From Rhizobium herbae (GTDB taxonomy: Bacteria > Pseudomonadota > Alphaproteobacteria > Rhizobiales > Rhizobiaceae): 64,000 nucleotides of DNA. Numbering within the stretch: the first letter of the stretch is position 1; each line of letters begins with the position of its first letter. The notes under the pieces are model-generated. The model did not search any database. It had not been told where the DNA came from and saw only the letters and a list, made by a program, of their open reading frames with translations. Positions 49,932 through 59,899 of this stretch are shown here, piece by piece. Both the position numbers and the translations under genes were made by a program. Where the stretch lies: the NCBI RefSeq assembly GCF_017873135.1, contig NZ_JAGGJV010000005.1, forward strand, positions 1-64,000, written 5' to 3'.

Positions 49932-51437
49932 TCAGATGAAGAGCGTCGCGAAAACGAAATAGAGCGCCGCCGAGAGCAACGCCGAAACTGGAACGGTGAT
50001 GATCCAGGCGCCGACGATCGTCATGAAATGCGACCGCCGCACCAGCCGCCGCCGTTGCGTTTCCTCCGGGCTATGTTCGACGCGGCGCTCGAAGTCCAGT
50101 TGCCCGGTTTTCCGGCGTACATATTCGAGGCGCCGCTTGGAATTGCGGGTGTACCATTCGCGGAAAAAGCCGATGCCGAACACCGCGCCGACGGCCGTGT
50201 GCGTGGTCGAGACCGGCAGGCCGAGCGACGTTGCCAGAATGACGGTGATGGCCGTTGCCAGGGCGACGCAGAAGGCGCGCATCGGGTTGAGCTTGGTGAT
50301 CTCTTCGCCGACGACGTGGATCAGCTTCGGCCCGAACAGCAGCAGGCCGCAGGAGATGCCGAAGGCGCCGATCAGCATGACCCAGAGCGGAACATAGGTT
50401 GTCTGCAGGATGGCCAGGCCGTTGACATTGGCCACGATTGCCGAAAGCGGCCCGACGGCGTTGGAGACGTCATTGGCGCCATGGGCAAAAGAAAGCAGCG
50501 CCGCCGACAGGATCAGCGGCATTTGGAACAGCTTGCGCAGCGACTGGTTGCGGTTGTCGAGTCCCTGCGCCTGGCGAACGATCCATGGTCTGCAGGCAAG
50601 GACGGTGGCGGCGGCCACGGCCAGACCGATCAGGATGCCGTTGGTCAGCGATATATCGACGACCTTTTCCAGTCCGATCACCGCAAAATAGGTGGCAAAG
50701 GAGCCGGTCATCGTCGCGATCAGAATGGGTGTCCAGAAGATCGCCGCGTCGATCTTATCTTCACGGTAGATGATAAAGGTCTTGATGAAGGCCAGAAGCA
50801 GCGCCGCGATGCCGCCGCCGAGGATCGGCGAAACCATCCAGCTTGCCGTTACGCCGGCAAGCGATACCCAGTGCACGGCGGAAAAGCCCGCTGCGGCAAC
50901 GCCGGAGCCGAGAATACCGCCGACGATCGAGTGGGTGGTGGAAATTGGTGCGCCGGACCAGGTGGCAATGTTGATCCACACGGCCGCTGAAACCAGCGCC
51001 GCCATCATCACCCAGACGAATGTCTCGCCGGATGGCATCTGCGCCGCATCGACAATGCCCGCCTCGATGGTGGAAACGACGCGCCCGCCGGCAAACACGG
51101 CACCGGCGACCTCGAAGATGGCGGCAATGACGAGCGCCGTCGTCATGGTGATCGCCTTTGACCCCACGGCCGCGCCGACATTGTTGGTCACGTCATTGGC
51201 GCCGATGTTCATCGCCATGTATCCGGCGATGGCGGCGGCGGCGATGATGATCAGATAGCCCGGTTCCTCGGAGACGTAGGCGGCAGCGAAAATCATGCTG
51301 ACAAGCATGAACAGTAGGCCGAGACCGAGGCCTGCCCACGGCCTCAGCACGTGGTACGTTGCTTCCTCGGTGAGGGTAACCTTGTCAAGATAGCTGTCGA
51401 GTGTTGGCTTTTCGAGGCTCGGGCGCGGTTTTGTCAC
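49932..51437 (-). CDS. pit: Low-affinity inorganic phosphate transporter (Pit family)
   Basis: A 501-residue inner-membrane transporter. The duplicated PiT signature appears as [20 protein letters not shown] and [20 protein letters not shown], with [16 protein letters not shown] and [16 protein letters not shown], also a duplicated pair. About ten membrane segments and a basic central loop. It imports phosphate with protons as metal-phosphate. No clear Pho box was seen upstream. Confidence 0.92.
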   Translation of the reverse strand: MTKPRPSLEKPTLDSYLDKVTLTEEATYHVLRPWAGLGLGLLFMLVSMIFAAAYVSEEPGYLIIIAAAAIAGYMAMNIGANDVTNNVGAAVGSKAITMTTALVIAAIFEVAGAVFAGGRVVSTIEAGIVDAAQMPSGETFVWVMMAALVSAAVWINIATWSGAPISTTHSIVGGILGSGVAAAGFSAVHWVSLAGVTASWMVSPILGGGIAALLLAFIKTFIIYREDKIDAAIFWTPILIATMTGSFATYFAVIGLEKVVDISLTNGILIGLAVAAATVLACRPWIVRQAQGLDNRNQSLRKLFQMPLILSAALLSFAHGANDVSNAVGPLSAIVANVNGLAILQTTYVPLWVMLIGAFGISCGLLLFGPKLIHVVGEEITKLNPMRAFCVALATAITVILATSLGLPVSTTHTAVGAVFGIGFFREWYTRNSKRRLEYVRRKTGQLDFERRVEHSPEETQRRRLVRRSHFMTIVGAWIITVPVSALLSAALYFVFATLFI

Positions 51438-51543
51438 CGTCTGTTCTCCAATTCACGCCGCCTACCAGGAAACGGATAACCACCATTCGGCGCAGCAGGA
51501 TCGGTTATGCCGCGCGTCGCTCTATCCAATCGTTTTCAGACGT

Positions 51544-52050
51544 TTATTGCGCCATGGCTTTTGGAGCCGGATTCATGGTGGCAAGCAAGCGCTGTTCGAA
51601 ACTCAGGATGATATCCTTCAGCATCGGCTCGGCAACGCGGCTGGCGCCTTCCGCAAAGCTGACCCACTCCATTTTCCGGCTGCCCTTTTCGGGGAAGTTC
51701 TTCAGCATTTCCAGCACGACCAGCGGGTAGACCTGAACCATGCACTGGACCGTCAGCCCCTGGTCCATGCCTTTGTCATACATGTAGAAGCCGATCCGCT
51801 CCGCCCCGGTCTCGCCCTTCACGCCTGCCTCTTCATAGGCCTCGCGTTCGGCAGCCTGATGACACATCTTGCCTTCCATCGGCCAGCCCTTGGGGATGAC
51901 CCAGCGGCCGGTGTCGCGGCTGGTGATCAGCAGCATCTCTGGTGCCGCGCTTTTCTTCTTGAACCGGTAGCATAGTGCAGCACACTGCATCCGCACCGGA
52001 CGGCGGAACATCAGGCGTACATCTGTGGCAATGCGATTCAGAATATTCAA
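51544..52050 (-). CDS. Nudix hydrolase
   Basis: A 168-residue protein with the Nudix box region KGWPMEGKMCHQAAEREAYE followed by EAGVKG. The catalytic R-E-x-x-E-E-x-G part is intact, while the first Glu of G-x5-E is replaced by Lys, as in diphosphoinositol-phosphate-like Nudix proteins. It cleaves a nucleoside diphosphate-linked or polyphosphate substrate that cannot be named. It is upstream of pit on the same strand with about 105 bp between. Confidence 0.87.
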   Translation of the reverse strand: MNILNRIATDVRLMFRRPVRMQCAALCYRFKKKSAAPEMLLITSRDTGRWVIPKGWPMEGKMCHQAAEREAYEEAGVKGETGAERIGFYMYDKGMDQGLTVQCMVQVYPLVVLEMLKNFPEKGSRKMEWVSFAEGASRVAEPMLKDIILSFEQRLLATMNPAPKAMAQ

Positions 52051-52326
52051 CGTTGGGGCATCCTTCCAAAAAAGAGAATCAATTTGATCTGCAATATTGC
52101 TTAATTATGCTCGCTTTATACGGCCTGTAAACGCGCAGATTTGGTGAGACACATATAGTAATCGCGGCGCTCCTGATGAAGGGGCGACAACGCGGAAGAC
52201 GGGCAATTTAATGAGATTGCGCCACCGAAATGTGTCGATTGCGCCCTTATAGAGCATGTTTGCGGCATTAGCGAGATGCGCACGGAAATTTGCCCGGTGC
52301 GTGTCTTTTGTGTCGTTGATTACGGC

Positions 52327-53121
52327 TCAGGGGCCGGCCTGCCGGTCTCGCTGCTGCATTCTCAACTGCGAGACGCGGGCCCATTCGCCGGAGCGCTCGG
52401 CGTCGCGTGTCGCCGTGATGATGAAATCGATATGGGCCTGCGCCGCCTTTCGGGCAGCGTCCGGCTCTCCGGCCATGATCGCCTCGTAGATGGCCTCGTG
52501 CTGGGCAAGCAATTTGTCGCCCGCGCCGGGGGCGGCGAAGAGGACCTCGCGGCTGAAGAATATCCCGCCGCTCAACAGCCGGTAGCAGGCGCGCAGGGTA
52601 TGCAGCAGGATAATGTTGTGCGCGCATTCGCCGATGGCGCTATGCAGCTCGACATCCGTCTTCAGTCCGCCCTCGGCCGAACCGGAAAGATGGGCGGCCC
52701 GCATCTCTTCCATGATGCGCGTCAGCATGTCCTTGTCGAAGCGGGTGGCGCGTCGCGCGGCCAGTTCCGCCGTCATGCCTTCCAGCTCGCGTCGGTATTC
52801 CAGATAGTCCTGCGTCGCCTTCTGGTGACGCGAGATCAGCTCGATCACCGGCTTGGAAAAGACCTGGCCGATGACATCGGCGACGAAAGTGCCGCCGCCG
52901 TGATGGCTGACGAGCAGCCCGCGCGCTTCCAGTTCCTTCAGCGCTTCGCGCAGGATCGGCCGCGAGACGTCGAACCGGCCCGACAGGTCGCGCTCGCTCG
53001 GCAGCCGTTCGTTGTCGCGCAGCACGCCTTCAAGGATCAGGAGTTCGATCTGCTGGATGATTTCGCCGGAGGTGCGGCTGTGAGGGATGCGGGCAAAGGC
53101 ATCGATGGTGTCGTCTGTCAC
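52327..53121 (-). CDS. GntR-family regulator, FadR subfamily
   Basis: A 264-residue regulator: an N-terminal winged helix (IELLILEGVLRDNERLPSER, DLSGRFDVSRPILREALKEL) and a C-terminal FCD all-helical ligand domain with metal-site histidines (ELHSAIGECAHN, AQHEAIYEAI). I chose the GTG at 53121 because AAGGAG stands six bases before it; earlier starts at 53151 and 53205 have no ribosome site. FadR-type proteins of this class often sense small organic acids. It is divergent from the DUF3422 gene. A link to glcDEF 4 kb away is possible but not shown. Confidence 0.87.
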   Translation of the reverse strand: MTDDTIDAFARIPHSRTSGEIIQQIELLILEGVLRDNERLPSERDLSGRFDVSRPILREALKELEARGLLVSHHGGGTFVADVIGQVFSKPVIELISRHQKATQDYLEYRRELEGMTAELAARRATRFDKDMLTRIMEEMRAAHLSGSAEGGLKTDVELHSAIGECAHNIILLHTLRACYRLLSGGIFFSREVLFAAPGAGDKLLAQHEAIYEAIMAGEPDAARKAAQAHIDFIITATRDAERSGEWARVSQLRMQQRDRQAGP

Positions 53122-53158
53122 GGCAGCTCTCCTTGGCCTCAATTTATCCATGCGTTGG

Positions 53159-53185
53159 AAAGTGGTCAAATTCTTTAGCCACTTT
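53159..53185. promoter_or_regulatory. Candidate operator upstream of the FadR-type gene
   Basis: The inverted repeat AAAGTGG-N13-CCACTTT contains TGGTCAAA on one side. It lies 38 bp upstream of the chosen GTG, between the divergent FadR-type and DUF3422 genes, and could serve autoregulation. Confidence 0.4.
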
Positions 53186-53294
53186 TCAAATTGAGATGGA
53201 AACAAAGTCGTTCCTGCGTCAAAGCGTCCTTTCCCTTTTGCTCAACCTGTTGATAAGAGGGTTCTGATTGATGCGTGAGAGGGGAAAACGCTTC

Positions 53295-54578
53295 ATGGCT
53301 AAAGGCAGTTTTGCATTTCCGTCGGCTCCGGCCCGCGCGCAGGCGCTGGGCGAGATCCACGCGCGTCCTTATGCGCTGGTGACAACGCCGCGCGTCATCT
53401 TCCAGCTTGCTTTCATGACGGACGGCGGCTCGGCCGTCGATCATGCCGTCCTGTCCGAACTGTCGCGTGCCCGTGGCGTCTCGCCGCCCAGCCGCGAAGC
53501 CAACCATCATGCGCTGTCCTGGGGGCAGGGGACCCTGCGCTGGGAGCGGCACACCGAATTCTCGACCTATTTCTGGGATGGCGTCATTCCCGATCGCTTT
53601 GGTGGGGAAGTCACCGCCCATCCTTTCGGCGACGGGTTTTCTCCGCCGGGAACGCTGATTTCCGGCATCCGGCTGGAAATCCGGCCGGATTCGGAGGAAA
53701 CCCGCGCGGCAATGAGCGTGTTCGACCCGACCAGCCTCTGTTACAGCGATGTCAAGAACGGCCAGGCCGTGGTGCTGACCGATTTCCGCCAGAACGGCGA
53801 CGGCCTGACGCAGATCCTCGTCATCGACCGTGGCATGACGGAGGCCGGGACCGGCGCGCTTGTCCAGCGGCTGCTCGATATCGAAACCTACCGCACACTG
53901 GCGATGGTCGGCCTGCCGTTGGCACAATCGCTGTCGCCGGATATTCGCCGCATCGAGGATGGGCTGACCGGGGTCACGCAGAGGATGCGCACCAGCGCCC
54001 GCGAAAAGGCCGACGAGATGCTGGCCGAGATCACGCTGCTGGCTGCCGAGCTGGAGGCAGGGGCTGCGCTGAGTCTCTATCGCTTCGGTGCTAGCCGCGC
54101 CTATTACGGCATCGTCCAGGAGCGCATCCGCTCGCTGACCGAAACCGGCGTGCCCGGCTATGAGACGCTCGGCACATTCCTTGAACGGCGCCTGGCCCCG
54201 GCGATGCGCACCTGCCAGTCGGTGGAAGAGCGTCAGGCCAACCTGTCGCGCAAGCTGACACGCGCCACGGCGCTGCTCCGAAGCTGGGTCGATGTCGAGC
54301 TGGAGAGGCAAAACAGCGTGCTGCTCAACTCGATGGACCGCCGTGCCAAGCTGCAGCTGCGCCTGCAGCAGACCGTCGAAGGTCTCTCCGTCGCGGCGAT
54401 CTCCTATTATGTCGTCGGCCTGTTCGGTTATCTCGCCAAGGCGCTGGAAAGTGAAGGCCTGCCGGTCAAGTCCAGCGTGCTGACCGGGTTCTTCGTGCCG
54501 GTCGCGGTGCTGGCCATGTGGGTCGTGGTGCGCCGTATCCGCAAGCATCATGCAGACGAGGACCGCGAAACCCTTTAA
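53295..54578 (+). CDS. DUF3422 membrane-anchored protein
   Basis: A 427-residue protein of the DUF3422 family: a cytoplasmic body with LGEIHARPYALVTTPRVIFQ, EFSTYFWDG and SYYVVGLFGYLAKAL, and two C-terminal membrane segments (SVAAISYYVVGLFGYLAK; LTGFFVPVAVLAMWVVVRRI). The family is widespread in proteobacteria and has no assigned function. I placed the start at ATG 53295 (MAKGSFAFPSAPA); an ATG at 53271 is eight codons upstream. Confidence 0.85.
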   Translation: MAKGSFAFPSAPARAQALGEIHARPYALVTTPRVIFQLAFMTDGGSAVDHAVLSELSRARGVSPPSREANHHALSWGQGTLRWERHTEFSTYFWDGVIPDRFGGEVTAHPFGDGFSPPGTLISGIRLEIRPDSEETRAAMSVFDPTSLCYSDVKNGQAVVLTDFRQNGDGLTQILVIDRGMTEAGTGALVQRLLDIETYRTLAMVGLPLAQSLSPDIRRIEDGLTGVTQRMRTSAREKADEMLAEITLLAAELEAGAALSLYRFGASRAYYGIVQERIRSLTETGVPGYETLGTFLERRLAPAMRTCQSVEERQANLSRKLTRATALLRSWVDVELERQNSVLLNSMDRRAKLQLRLQQTVEGLSVAAISYYVVGLFGYLAKALESEGLPVKSSVLTGFFVPVAVLAMWVVVRRIRKHHADEDRETL

Positions 54579-54619
54579 GTCTTGCCGGATATTCGAAGCG
54601 AATCGACCTGTGCGAAACC

Positions 54620-56059
54620 ATGGTTAAAGCGGCAAAAGCGGCGAAGAAGGCAAAACTCGATCGGGACGGTCTGACCGCTCTCGGTCTGGAACGCTTGATC
54701 GAGATCGCGCTGGATGAGGCGGCCCTCAACACGTCCTTCAAGAGACGGCTGAACGCGGCGCTTGCCGGGATAAGCGGTGCCTCCGGCGTCGCCAAATTGA
54801 CAGACAGCCGCCTGACCGCGCTCGAAAAATCGAACACGCGCATCCGCTGGCAGAAGGAACGCGCCTTCGGCAACGATCTCGACAGCATCTCGGCCAGCAT
54901 CGTCAAGGAGTTCGGCGCAGTCGATCCGGGCATGGCGCTCGAAAGGTTGGTCCGCTTCGTCTTCGGCTATGAGGGCATCGCCGAGCGTGTCAACGATTCC
55001 AGCGGCCGTATCGCCGGCATCTATGTCCAGGCCTGCGAAGCTGCCGGCCGTCTGGCGCAGGCGGTACCCGTTGACCAGCAGGCTCGTATCCCGCCATTGC
55101 TGACGCCCGGCCTGCACGGCATGGACTATCATGGCGTCAAGACATTGCTGGCGGTGCGGATTGCGGCCGCGCTGTCACCCGACGTCCTGAAGGCCTGGGA
55201 CGAAACGCTGGCCTCGGCCGTGAAGATACCGGCCGGAACCACCTTTCTGCCGGCCATCGTCCATGTGCGCCGCGCCATTGCCGATGCGCGTGGCGATCTC
55301 GATGCCTATGTGGCGATCGAGGAAGCCCTGCCGGAAGCGCTGCGCGAACCGACTGTCGTCGCCGAACGGCTCCATGCCGCCGGTCGCAATGCCGAGGCAC
55401 TGATCTGGGTTCGCAAGCAGCGCAAATCCCGGGTCGGCTTCATCCGTCGCAGTGATATCCTGAGCGGCGGCCTTAAACCGCTTCCCGATAAGGACAGGCT
55501 CGAAGCCGCCATCCTCGACGGACTGAAGGACCGCCCTGCCTCGCAAGCACTGCGCTGGAAGATCTTCGAGCAGGGGCTCGATCCGGCGGTACTACGGGAA
55601 TACATCGCCAAGGCCGGCGATTTCGAGGAATTCGAGGCGCTCGACAAGGCCTTCGCCTTCGTGGAGAGCTACCGTGAACCGCATACAGCCCTGCGGTTCT
55701 ATCTGGCGTGGCCGAGGCTTGATCTCGCGGCGCGCTATGTCGTCGCCCGATGGGGCGTCTGGGAGGGAGAGTTCTACGAGTTTCTTCTGCCCGCCGCCGA
55801 GGCGTTTGAGACCGACTATCCGGCCGCGGCAACCGCGCTCTATCGTGCCCTGCTCGACCGCATCATCGGCCGCGGCCTGTCCGAGGCCTATGGGTACGGC
55901 GCCGATTACCTGGCGAGGCTCTCGGCACTGGCAAAACGTCCCGGCGGCAATGACGGGTTGATGTCGCATGCCGATTATGTGGCGGATTTGCGCAGGCAGC
56001 ATATCCGCCGGCACGGCTTCTGGGACCGTATTCCGCCCGAAGCTTACCGCTCCCAGTAA
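54620..56059 (+). CDS. DUF6880 family protein
   Basis: A 479-residue, mostly helical cytoplasmic protein. The start LTALGLERLIEIALDEAALN and TSFKRRLNAAL matches the DUF6880 opening; the C-terminus has YGADYLARLSALAKRP and HADYVADLRRQHIRRHGFWD. The repeat-like helical make-up resembles TPR-type proteins. Function unknown. No strong ribosome site precedes ATG 54620. The gene overlaps the convergent LysR gene by 16 bp at its 3' end. Confidence 0.8.
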   Translation: MVKAAKAAKKAKLDRDGLTALGLERLIEIALDEAALNTSFKRRLNAALAGISGASGVAKLTDSRLTALEKSNTRIRWQKERAFGNDLDSISASIVKEFGAVDPGMALERLVRFVFGYEGIAERVNDSSGRIAGIYVQACEAAGRLAQAVPVDQQARIPPLLTPGLHGMDYHGVKTLLAVRIAAALSPDVLKAWDETLASAVKIPAGTTFLPAIVHVRRAIADARGDLDAYVAIEEALPEALREPTVVAERLHAAGRNAEALIWVRKQRKSRVGFIRRSDILSGGLKPLPDKDRLEAAILDGLKDRPASQALRWKIFEQGLDPAVLREYIAKAGDFEEFEALDKAFAFVESYREPHTALRFYLAWPRLDLAARYVVARWGVWEGEFYEFLLPAAEAFETDYPAAATALYRALLDRIIGRGLSEAYGYGADYLARLSALAKRPGGNDGLMSHADYVADLRRQHIRRHGFWDRIPPEAYRSQ

Positions 56060-56943
56060 GGCTCAGGCCCGTAGAGCCCGGCGAGATAATCGATGAACAG
56101 CCTCACTTTGGCCGGCAGGAACTGGCGGCTGGGATAAAGCGCCGAGACGAAGAGGTTGCGCGATCCTTCCCACGCAGGCAGCACCTGCAAGAGCTTTCCG
56201 GATTTCAAGTCGCCGCCGACATCCCAGGTCGAGCGCAGCGCGATGCCGGCGCCGGAAAGCACCGCCTCGCGCACCACTTCCGAGGAATTGGTGATCAGTC
56301 GGCCCTGCGGTTTATAGCTCAGCGAACCCGCCTCGCTTTCCAGCTTCCATGTGTCGTGGTTGTGCTGGCGCAGGCAGATATGGCGGCCGAGATCGTCGAC
56401 GGTTTCCGGCATGCCGTGCCTCTCGACATAGGCGGGCGCGGCGCAGAGGATGCGCCGGACCGGCGCAAGCTTGCGCGCCACCAGCGTCGAGTCGCTCAAT
56501 TCGCCGATGCGGATCGCCAGATCGAAACCTTCCGCGACGATGTCGGTGAATTCGTCGGATAGCACGATGTTGAGGATGAGGTCTGGGTGTCTCTCGATGA
56601 AGCGGGCGAGATGCGGCGCCACGTGCATGCGACCAAAGGAGGTTGGCGCCGTGACCCGCAATGTGCCTTGCGGCTGACCCGAACGGCCCGAAGCAAAGGC
56701 CTCGGCGTCCTCGATGCCGGCCATGATCCCAAGCACGCGGTCGTAAAATCCCTGTCCCGCTTCGGTCAACGATATCTGCCGCGTGGTTCGCTGAAAGAGC
56801 CGCGTGCCGAGCCGGTCTTCCAGGCGCTTGATACGCTTGGAGATGACGGCTGGGGAAAAACCGAGCGCCCGGCCGGCCGCCGACATGCTGCCGGTCGAAA
56901 CCACGCGCGTGAAGACCTCAAGATCGCCCAGATTTGTCATCAA
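56044..56943 (-). CDS. LysR-family transcriptional regulator
   Basis: A 299-residue regulator with the winged helix MTNLGDLEVFTRVVSTGSMS followed by AAGRALGFSPAVISKRIKRL, typical of the large PecT/DmlR-like LysR group. It is divergent from glcD with 115 bp between starts, so it is the obvious candidate regulator of glcDEF. The stop overlaps the convergent DUF6880 gene. Confidence 0.88.
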   Translation of the reverse strand: MMTNLGDLEVFTRVVSTGSMSAAGRALGFSPAVISKRIKRLEDRLGTRLFQRTTRQISLTEAGQGFYDRVLGIMAGIEDAEAFASGRSGQPQGTLRVTAPTSFGRMHVAPHLARFIERHPDLILNIVLSDEFTDIVAEGFDLAIRIGELSDSTLVARKLAPVRRILCAAPAYVERHGMPETVDDLGRHICLRQHNHDTWKLESEAGSLSYKPQGRLITNSSEVVREAVLSGAGIALRSTWDVGGDLKSGKLLQVLPAWEGSRNLFVSALYPSRQFLPAKVRLFIDYLAGLYGPEPYWER

Positions 56944-57058
56944 TCTTGACCATTGTTTCGAAAACGGAAAAACTGATTAGCATTTGCTGCAGTATGGCGA
57001 TAGTGGTAAAGAAAAAATACCAATTCATGCCGCAGTGCAAATGAGCCGGGAGGCCGAC

Positions 57059-58498
57059 ATGCCGGAGACGATCGCCTTTCTGGAGCCGAAGCAGTCCGTG
57101 CTCGCCCGCCGCGATGCGATCATCGAGGATCTGGCCGATCTTCTGCCCGAGGGCTGTCTCATCAGCGAGAAACGCGGTCTGGTGCCGTTCGAGACGGACG
57201 CCTTCATCGCCTATCGCCAGGTGCCGCTGGCCGTCGCCCTGCCGGAAACCACGGCACAGGTGGCGGCGGTGCTGAAATATTGCAGCCGCTACGGCATTCC
57301 CGTCGTCCCGCGCGGGGCGGGCACATCGCTGTCGGGTGGTGCCATTCCGCAATCCGACGCGGTGGTCATCGGCCTCTCGAAAATGTCGCGCATCCTCGAT
57401 ATCGACTTTGCCAACCGGACCGCAACGGTGCAGGCGGGCGTCACCAATCTCAATATTTCCGAAGCGGTGTCAGCCGATGGTTTCTTTTATGCGCCGGACC
57501 CGAGTTCGCAGCTTGCCTGCACCATCGGCGGCAATATCGGAATGAATTCCGGCGGCGCCCATTGCCTGAAATACGGGGTGACGACCAACAACCTGCTCGG
57601 CGTCAAGATGGTGCTGTTCGACGGCACGATCGTCGACCTCGGCGGCAAGGCTCTGGATGCGCCGGCTTATGATCTGCTCGGCCTCGTCTGCGGCTCGGAA
57701 GGCCAGCTCGGCATCGTCACCGAGGCAACGGTGCGGTTGATCGCCAAGCCGGAAGGAACGCGGCCGGTTCTCTTCGGCTTCATGTCGTCGGAGGAGGCGG
57801 GCTCCTGCGTCGCCGAAGTCATCGGCTCCGGCATCATCCCGGTCGCCATCGAATTCATGGACAAGCCGGCCATCGGCATCTGCGAGGCGTTCGCCCAGGC
57901 CGGATACCCGATGGATGTCGAGGCGCTGCTGATCGTCGAGGTCGAGGGATCGGAAGCCGAGATGGAGGCGATGCTGGCCAGCATCATCGACATCGCCCGC
58001 CGTCACGGCGTTTCCACCATTCGGGAAAGCCAGTCGGCAACGGAAGCGGCGCTGATCTGGAAAGGCCGCAAATCCGCTTTCGGCGCCACCGGCCGCATCG
58101 CCGATTATATCTGCATGGACGGCACGGTGCCGCTCAGCCAGCTGTCCTATGTCCTGAAGAAGACCGGCGAGATCATCGACGGCTACGGTCTGCGGGTCGC
58201 CAATGTCTTCCACGCCGGCGACGGCAACATGCATCCGCTGATCCTCTACAATATCAACGATCCGGAGGATGCTGCCCGCGCCGAAGCAGCCGGCAACGAC
58301 ATCCTCCGTCTCTGCGTCGATGCCGGCGGCTGCCTCACCGGCGAACACGGCGTCGGCATCGAGAAGCGCGACCTGATGCTGCACCAGTTTACCCAGGTCG
58401 ATCTGAACCAGCAGATGGCCGCCCGCGCCGCTTTCGATCCGCAATGGATCATGAACCCGTCAAAAGTCTTTCCGCTGGAAGGGCGCCCCGCCGCATGA
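57059..58498 (+). CDS. glcD: Glycolate oxidase subunit GlcD
   Basis: A 479-residue FAD-linked oxidase of the D-lactate/glycolate type. FAD-binding PCMH domain: VVPRGAGTSLSGGAIPQSDA and TIGGNIGMNSGGAHCLKYGV. The C-terminal domain has VANVFHAGDGNMHPLILYN and GCLTGEHGVGIEKRDLM. It oxidises glycolate to glyoxylate as part of the GlcDEF complex at the membrane. GGGAGG precedes ATG 57059. It overlaps glcE by 4 bp (ATGA). Confidence 0.94.
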   Translation: MPETIAFLEPKQSVLARRDAIIEDLADLLPEGCLISEKRGLVPFETDAFIAYRQVPLAVALPETTAQVAAVLKYCSRYGIPVVPRGAGTSLSGGAIPQSDAVVIGLSKMSRILDIDFANRTATVQAGVTNLNISEAVSADGFFYAPDPSSQLACTIGGNIGMNSGGAHCLKYGVTTNNLLGVKMVLFDGTIVDLGGKALDAPAYDLLGLVCGSEGQLGIVTEATVRLIAKPEGTRPVLFGFMSSEEAGSCVAEVIGSGIIPVAIEFMDKPAIGICEAFAQAGYPMDVEALLIVEVEGSEAEMEAMLASIIDIARRHGVSTIRESQSATEAALIWKGRKSAFGATGRIADYICMDGTVPLSQLSYVLKKTGEIIDGYGLRVANVFHAGDGNMHPLILYNINDPEDAARAEAAGNDILRLCVDAGGCLTGEHGVGIEKRDLMLHQFTQVDLNQQMAARAAFDPQWIMNPSKVFPLEGRPAA

Positions 58499-59697
58499 AA
58501 ATGGACTTCGAACCAGCCTCGGAGACGGACGCCGCCGACATCGTCAGGCACGCAGCGGAGACAGGAACGCCGCTTGCGATTGCCGGCGGCGGAACGCGGT
58601 CGGGCCTCGGCAATCGGGTTCAAGCCGAGCAGTTTCTATCGACGCGAAAACTGACCGGCATTGTCAGCTACAATCCGGCGGAAATGACGATGAGCGCCAA
58701 GGCGGGAACGCCGATGGCGGAGATCGAGGCGGTGCTGGCAGAAAACCGCCAGATGCTCGCCTTCGAACCGATGGACCATCGCGGCGTCATGGGCACCAGG
58801 GGCGAGCCGACCATCGGCGGCGTCTTTGCCGCCAATGTCTCCGGCCCGCGCCGGATCACTGCCGGTGCCGCGCGCGACCACCTGCTCGGCATCCGCTTCG
58901 TCAATGGGGTGGGAGAGACGATCAAGTCCGGCGGCCGGGTGATGAAGAACGTCACCGGCCTCGATCTTGTCAAGCTGCTCTGCGGGTCGCATGGAACGCT
59001 GGGCCTGCTCACGGAGGTGACCTTCAAAGTCCTGCCCTTGCCGCCATCTGCCATGACGATCGTCGTTTTCGGTCTCGACGATGCGCAGGCAGCCGCCGCG
59101 ATGGCGCATGCGCTGGCGCTACCGGTCGAGGTGTCCGGTGCCGCGCACCTGCCCGATAGCGTGCGCTACCGCTTCATCGGCAGCAGCCAGCCGGAGGGGG
59201 CAGCGACGGTGCTGCGTCTCGAAGGCTTGGCGGCGTCAGTTGCCGTGCGTGCCGAAAAGCTCAAGGCCACTTTCGCTTCGGTCGCGCCCATTGCCATTCT
59301 CGACCACAAGGCGACGGAAACGCTCTGGCGGGACATCCGCGACATCAAGCCCTATGCCGACGGCACGCAAAAGCCGCTCTGGCGCGTCTCCGTCGCCCCT
59401 TCCGCCGGTCAGCAACTGGTCGCGGCCTTGCGGCTCGAAGCCGGCGTCGATGCCTTCTACGACTGGCAGGGCGGCCTGATCTGGCTGCGCATGGAAGCCG
59501 ACGCCGAAGCGGATCTTCTGCGCCGTTATATCAAGGGGCTGGGCGGTGGACACGCAACGCTGTTACGGGCTGCGGATGCAGTTCGCGCTGTGACGCCTGC
59601 GTTCGAGCCGGAGCAGCCTGCGGTGGCGGCGCTGTCGGCGCGGCTGAAGGAAAAATTCGATCCCAAGGGGGTTTTCAATCCGGGGAAGATGGGGTGA
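58495..59697 (+). CDS. glcE: Glycolate oxidase subunit GlcE
   Basis: A 400-residue FAD-binding subunit. The motifs are LAIAGGGTRSGLGNRVQAEQ, EPTIGGVFAANVSGPRRITA and GRVMKNVTGLDLVKLLCGSH, the GlcE set. The C-terminus (KEKFDPKGVFNPGKMG) is the usual end of the fold. It starts inside the glcD stop. Between it and glcF lies a 147-bp inverted repeat. Confidence 0.93.
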   Translation: MKMDFEPASETDAADIVRHAAETGTPLAIAGGGTRSGLGNRVQAEQFLSTRKLTGIVSYNPAEMTMSAKAGTPMAEIEAVLAENRQMLAFEPMDHRGVMGTRGEPTIGGVFAANVSGPRRITAGAARDHLLGIRFVNGVGETIKSGGRVMKNVTGLDLVKLLCGSHGTLGLLTEVTFKVLPLPPSAMTIVVFGLDDAQAAAAMAHALALPVEVSGAAHLPDSVRYRFIGSSQPEGAATVLRLEGLAASVAVRAEKLKATFASVAPIAILDHKATETLWRDIRDIKPYADGTQKPLWRVSVAPSAGQQLVAALRLEAGVDAFYDWQGGLIWLRMEADAEADLLRRYIKGLGGGHATLLRAADAVRAVTPAFEPEQPAVAALSARLKEKFDPKGVFNPGKMG

Positions 59698-59722
59698 TGG
59701 AGATGATGAGTATGTGGCGCGC

Positions 59723-59869
59723 TACCCCCCTCTGTCACTTCGTGACATCTCCCCCTCAAGGGGGGAAATCGTTCTTTTACCCAAGTGACCTCCCGGTAAG
59801 GCGGGCACAGAGTCTACGGCCGATCTCCCCCCTTGAGGGGGAGATGTCCCGGAGGGACAGAGGGGGGTA
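59723..59869. repeat. Rhizobiales-type intergenic inverted repeat
   Basis: The outer arms TACCCCCCTCTGTC and GACAGAGGGGGGTA are perfect complements. Inner arms GACATCTCCCCCTCAAGGGG and CCCCTTGAGGGGGAGATGTC follow, so the element folds into a long hairpin. Such C-rich/G-rich palindromic elements are repeated in many Rhizobiales genomes. It sits in the glcE-glcF gap within the operon and could affect glcF expression. The 13 bp at the far end separate it from the weak glcF upstream region. Confidence 0.8.
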
Positions 59870-59899
59870 TGTCTCCATACACTCGGAGCGCCGCGCCTG

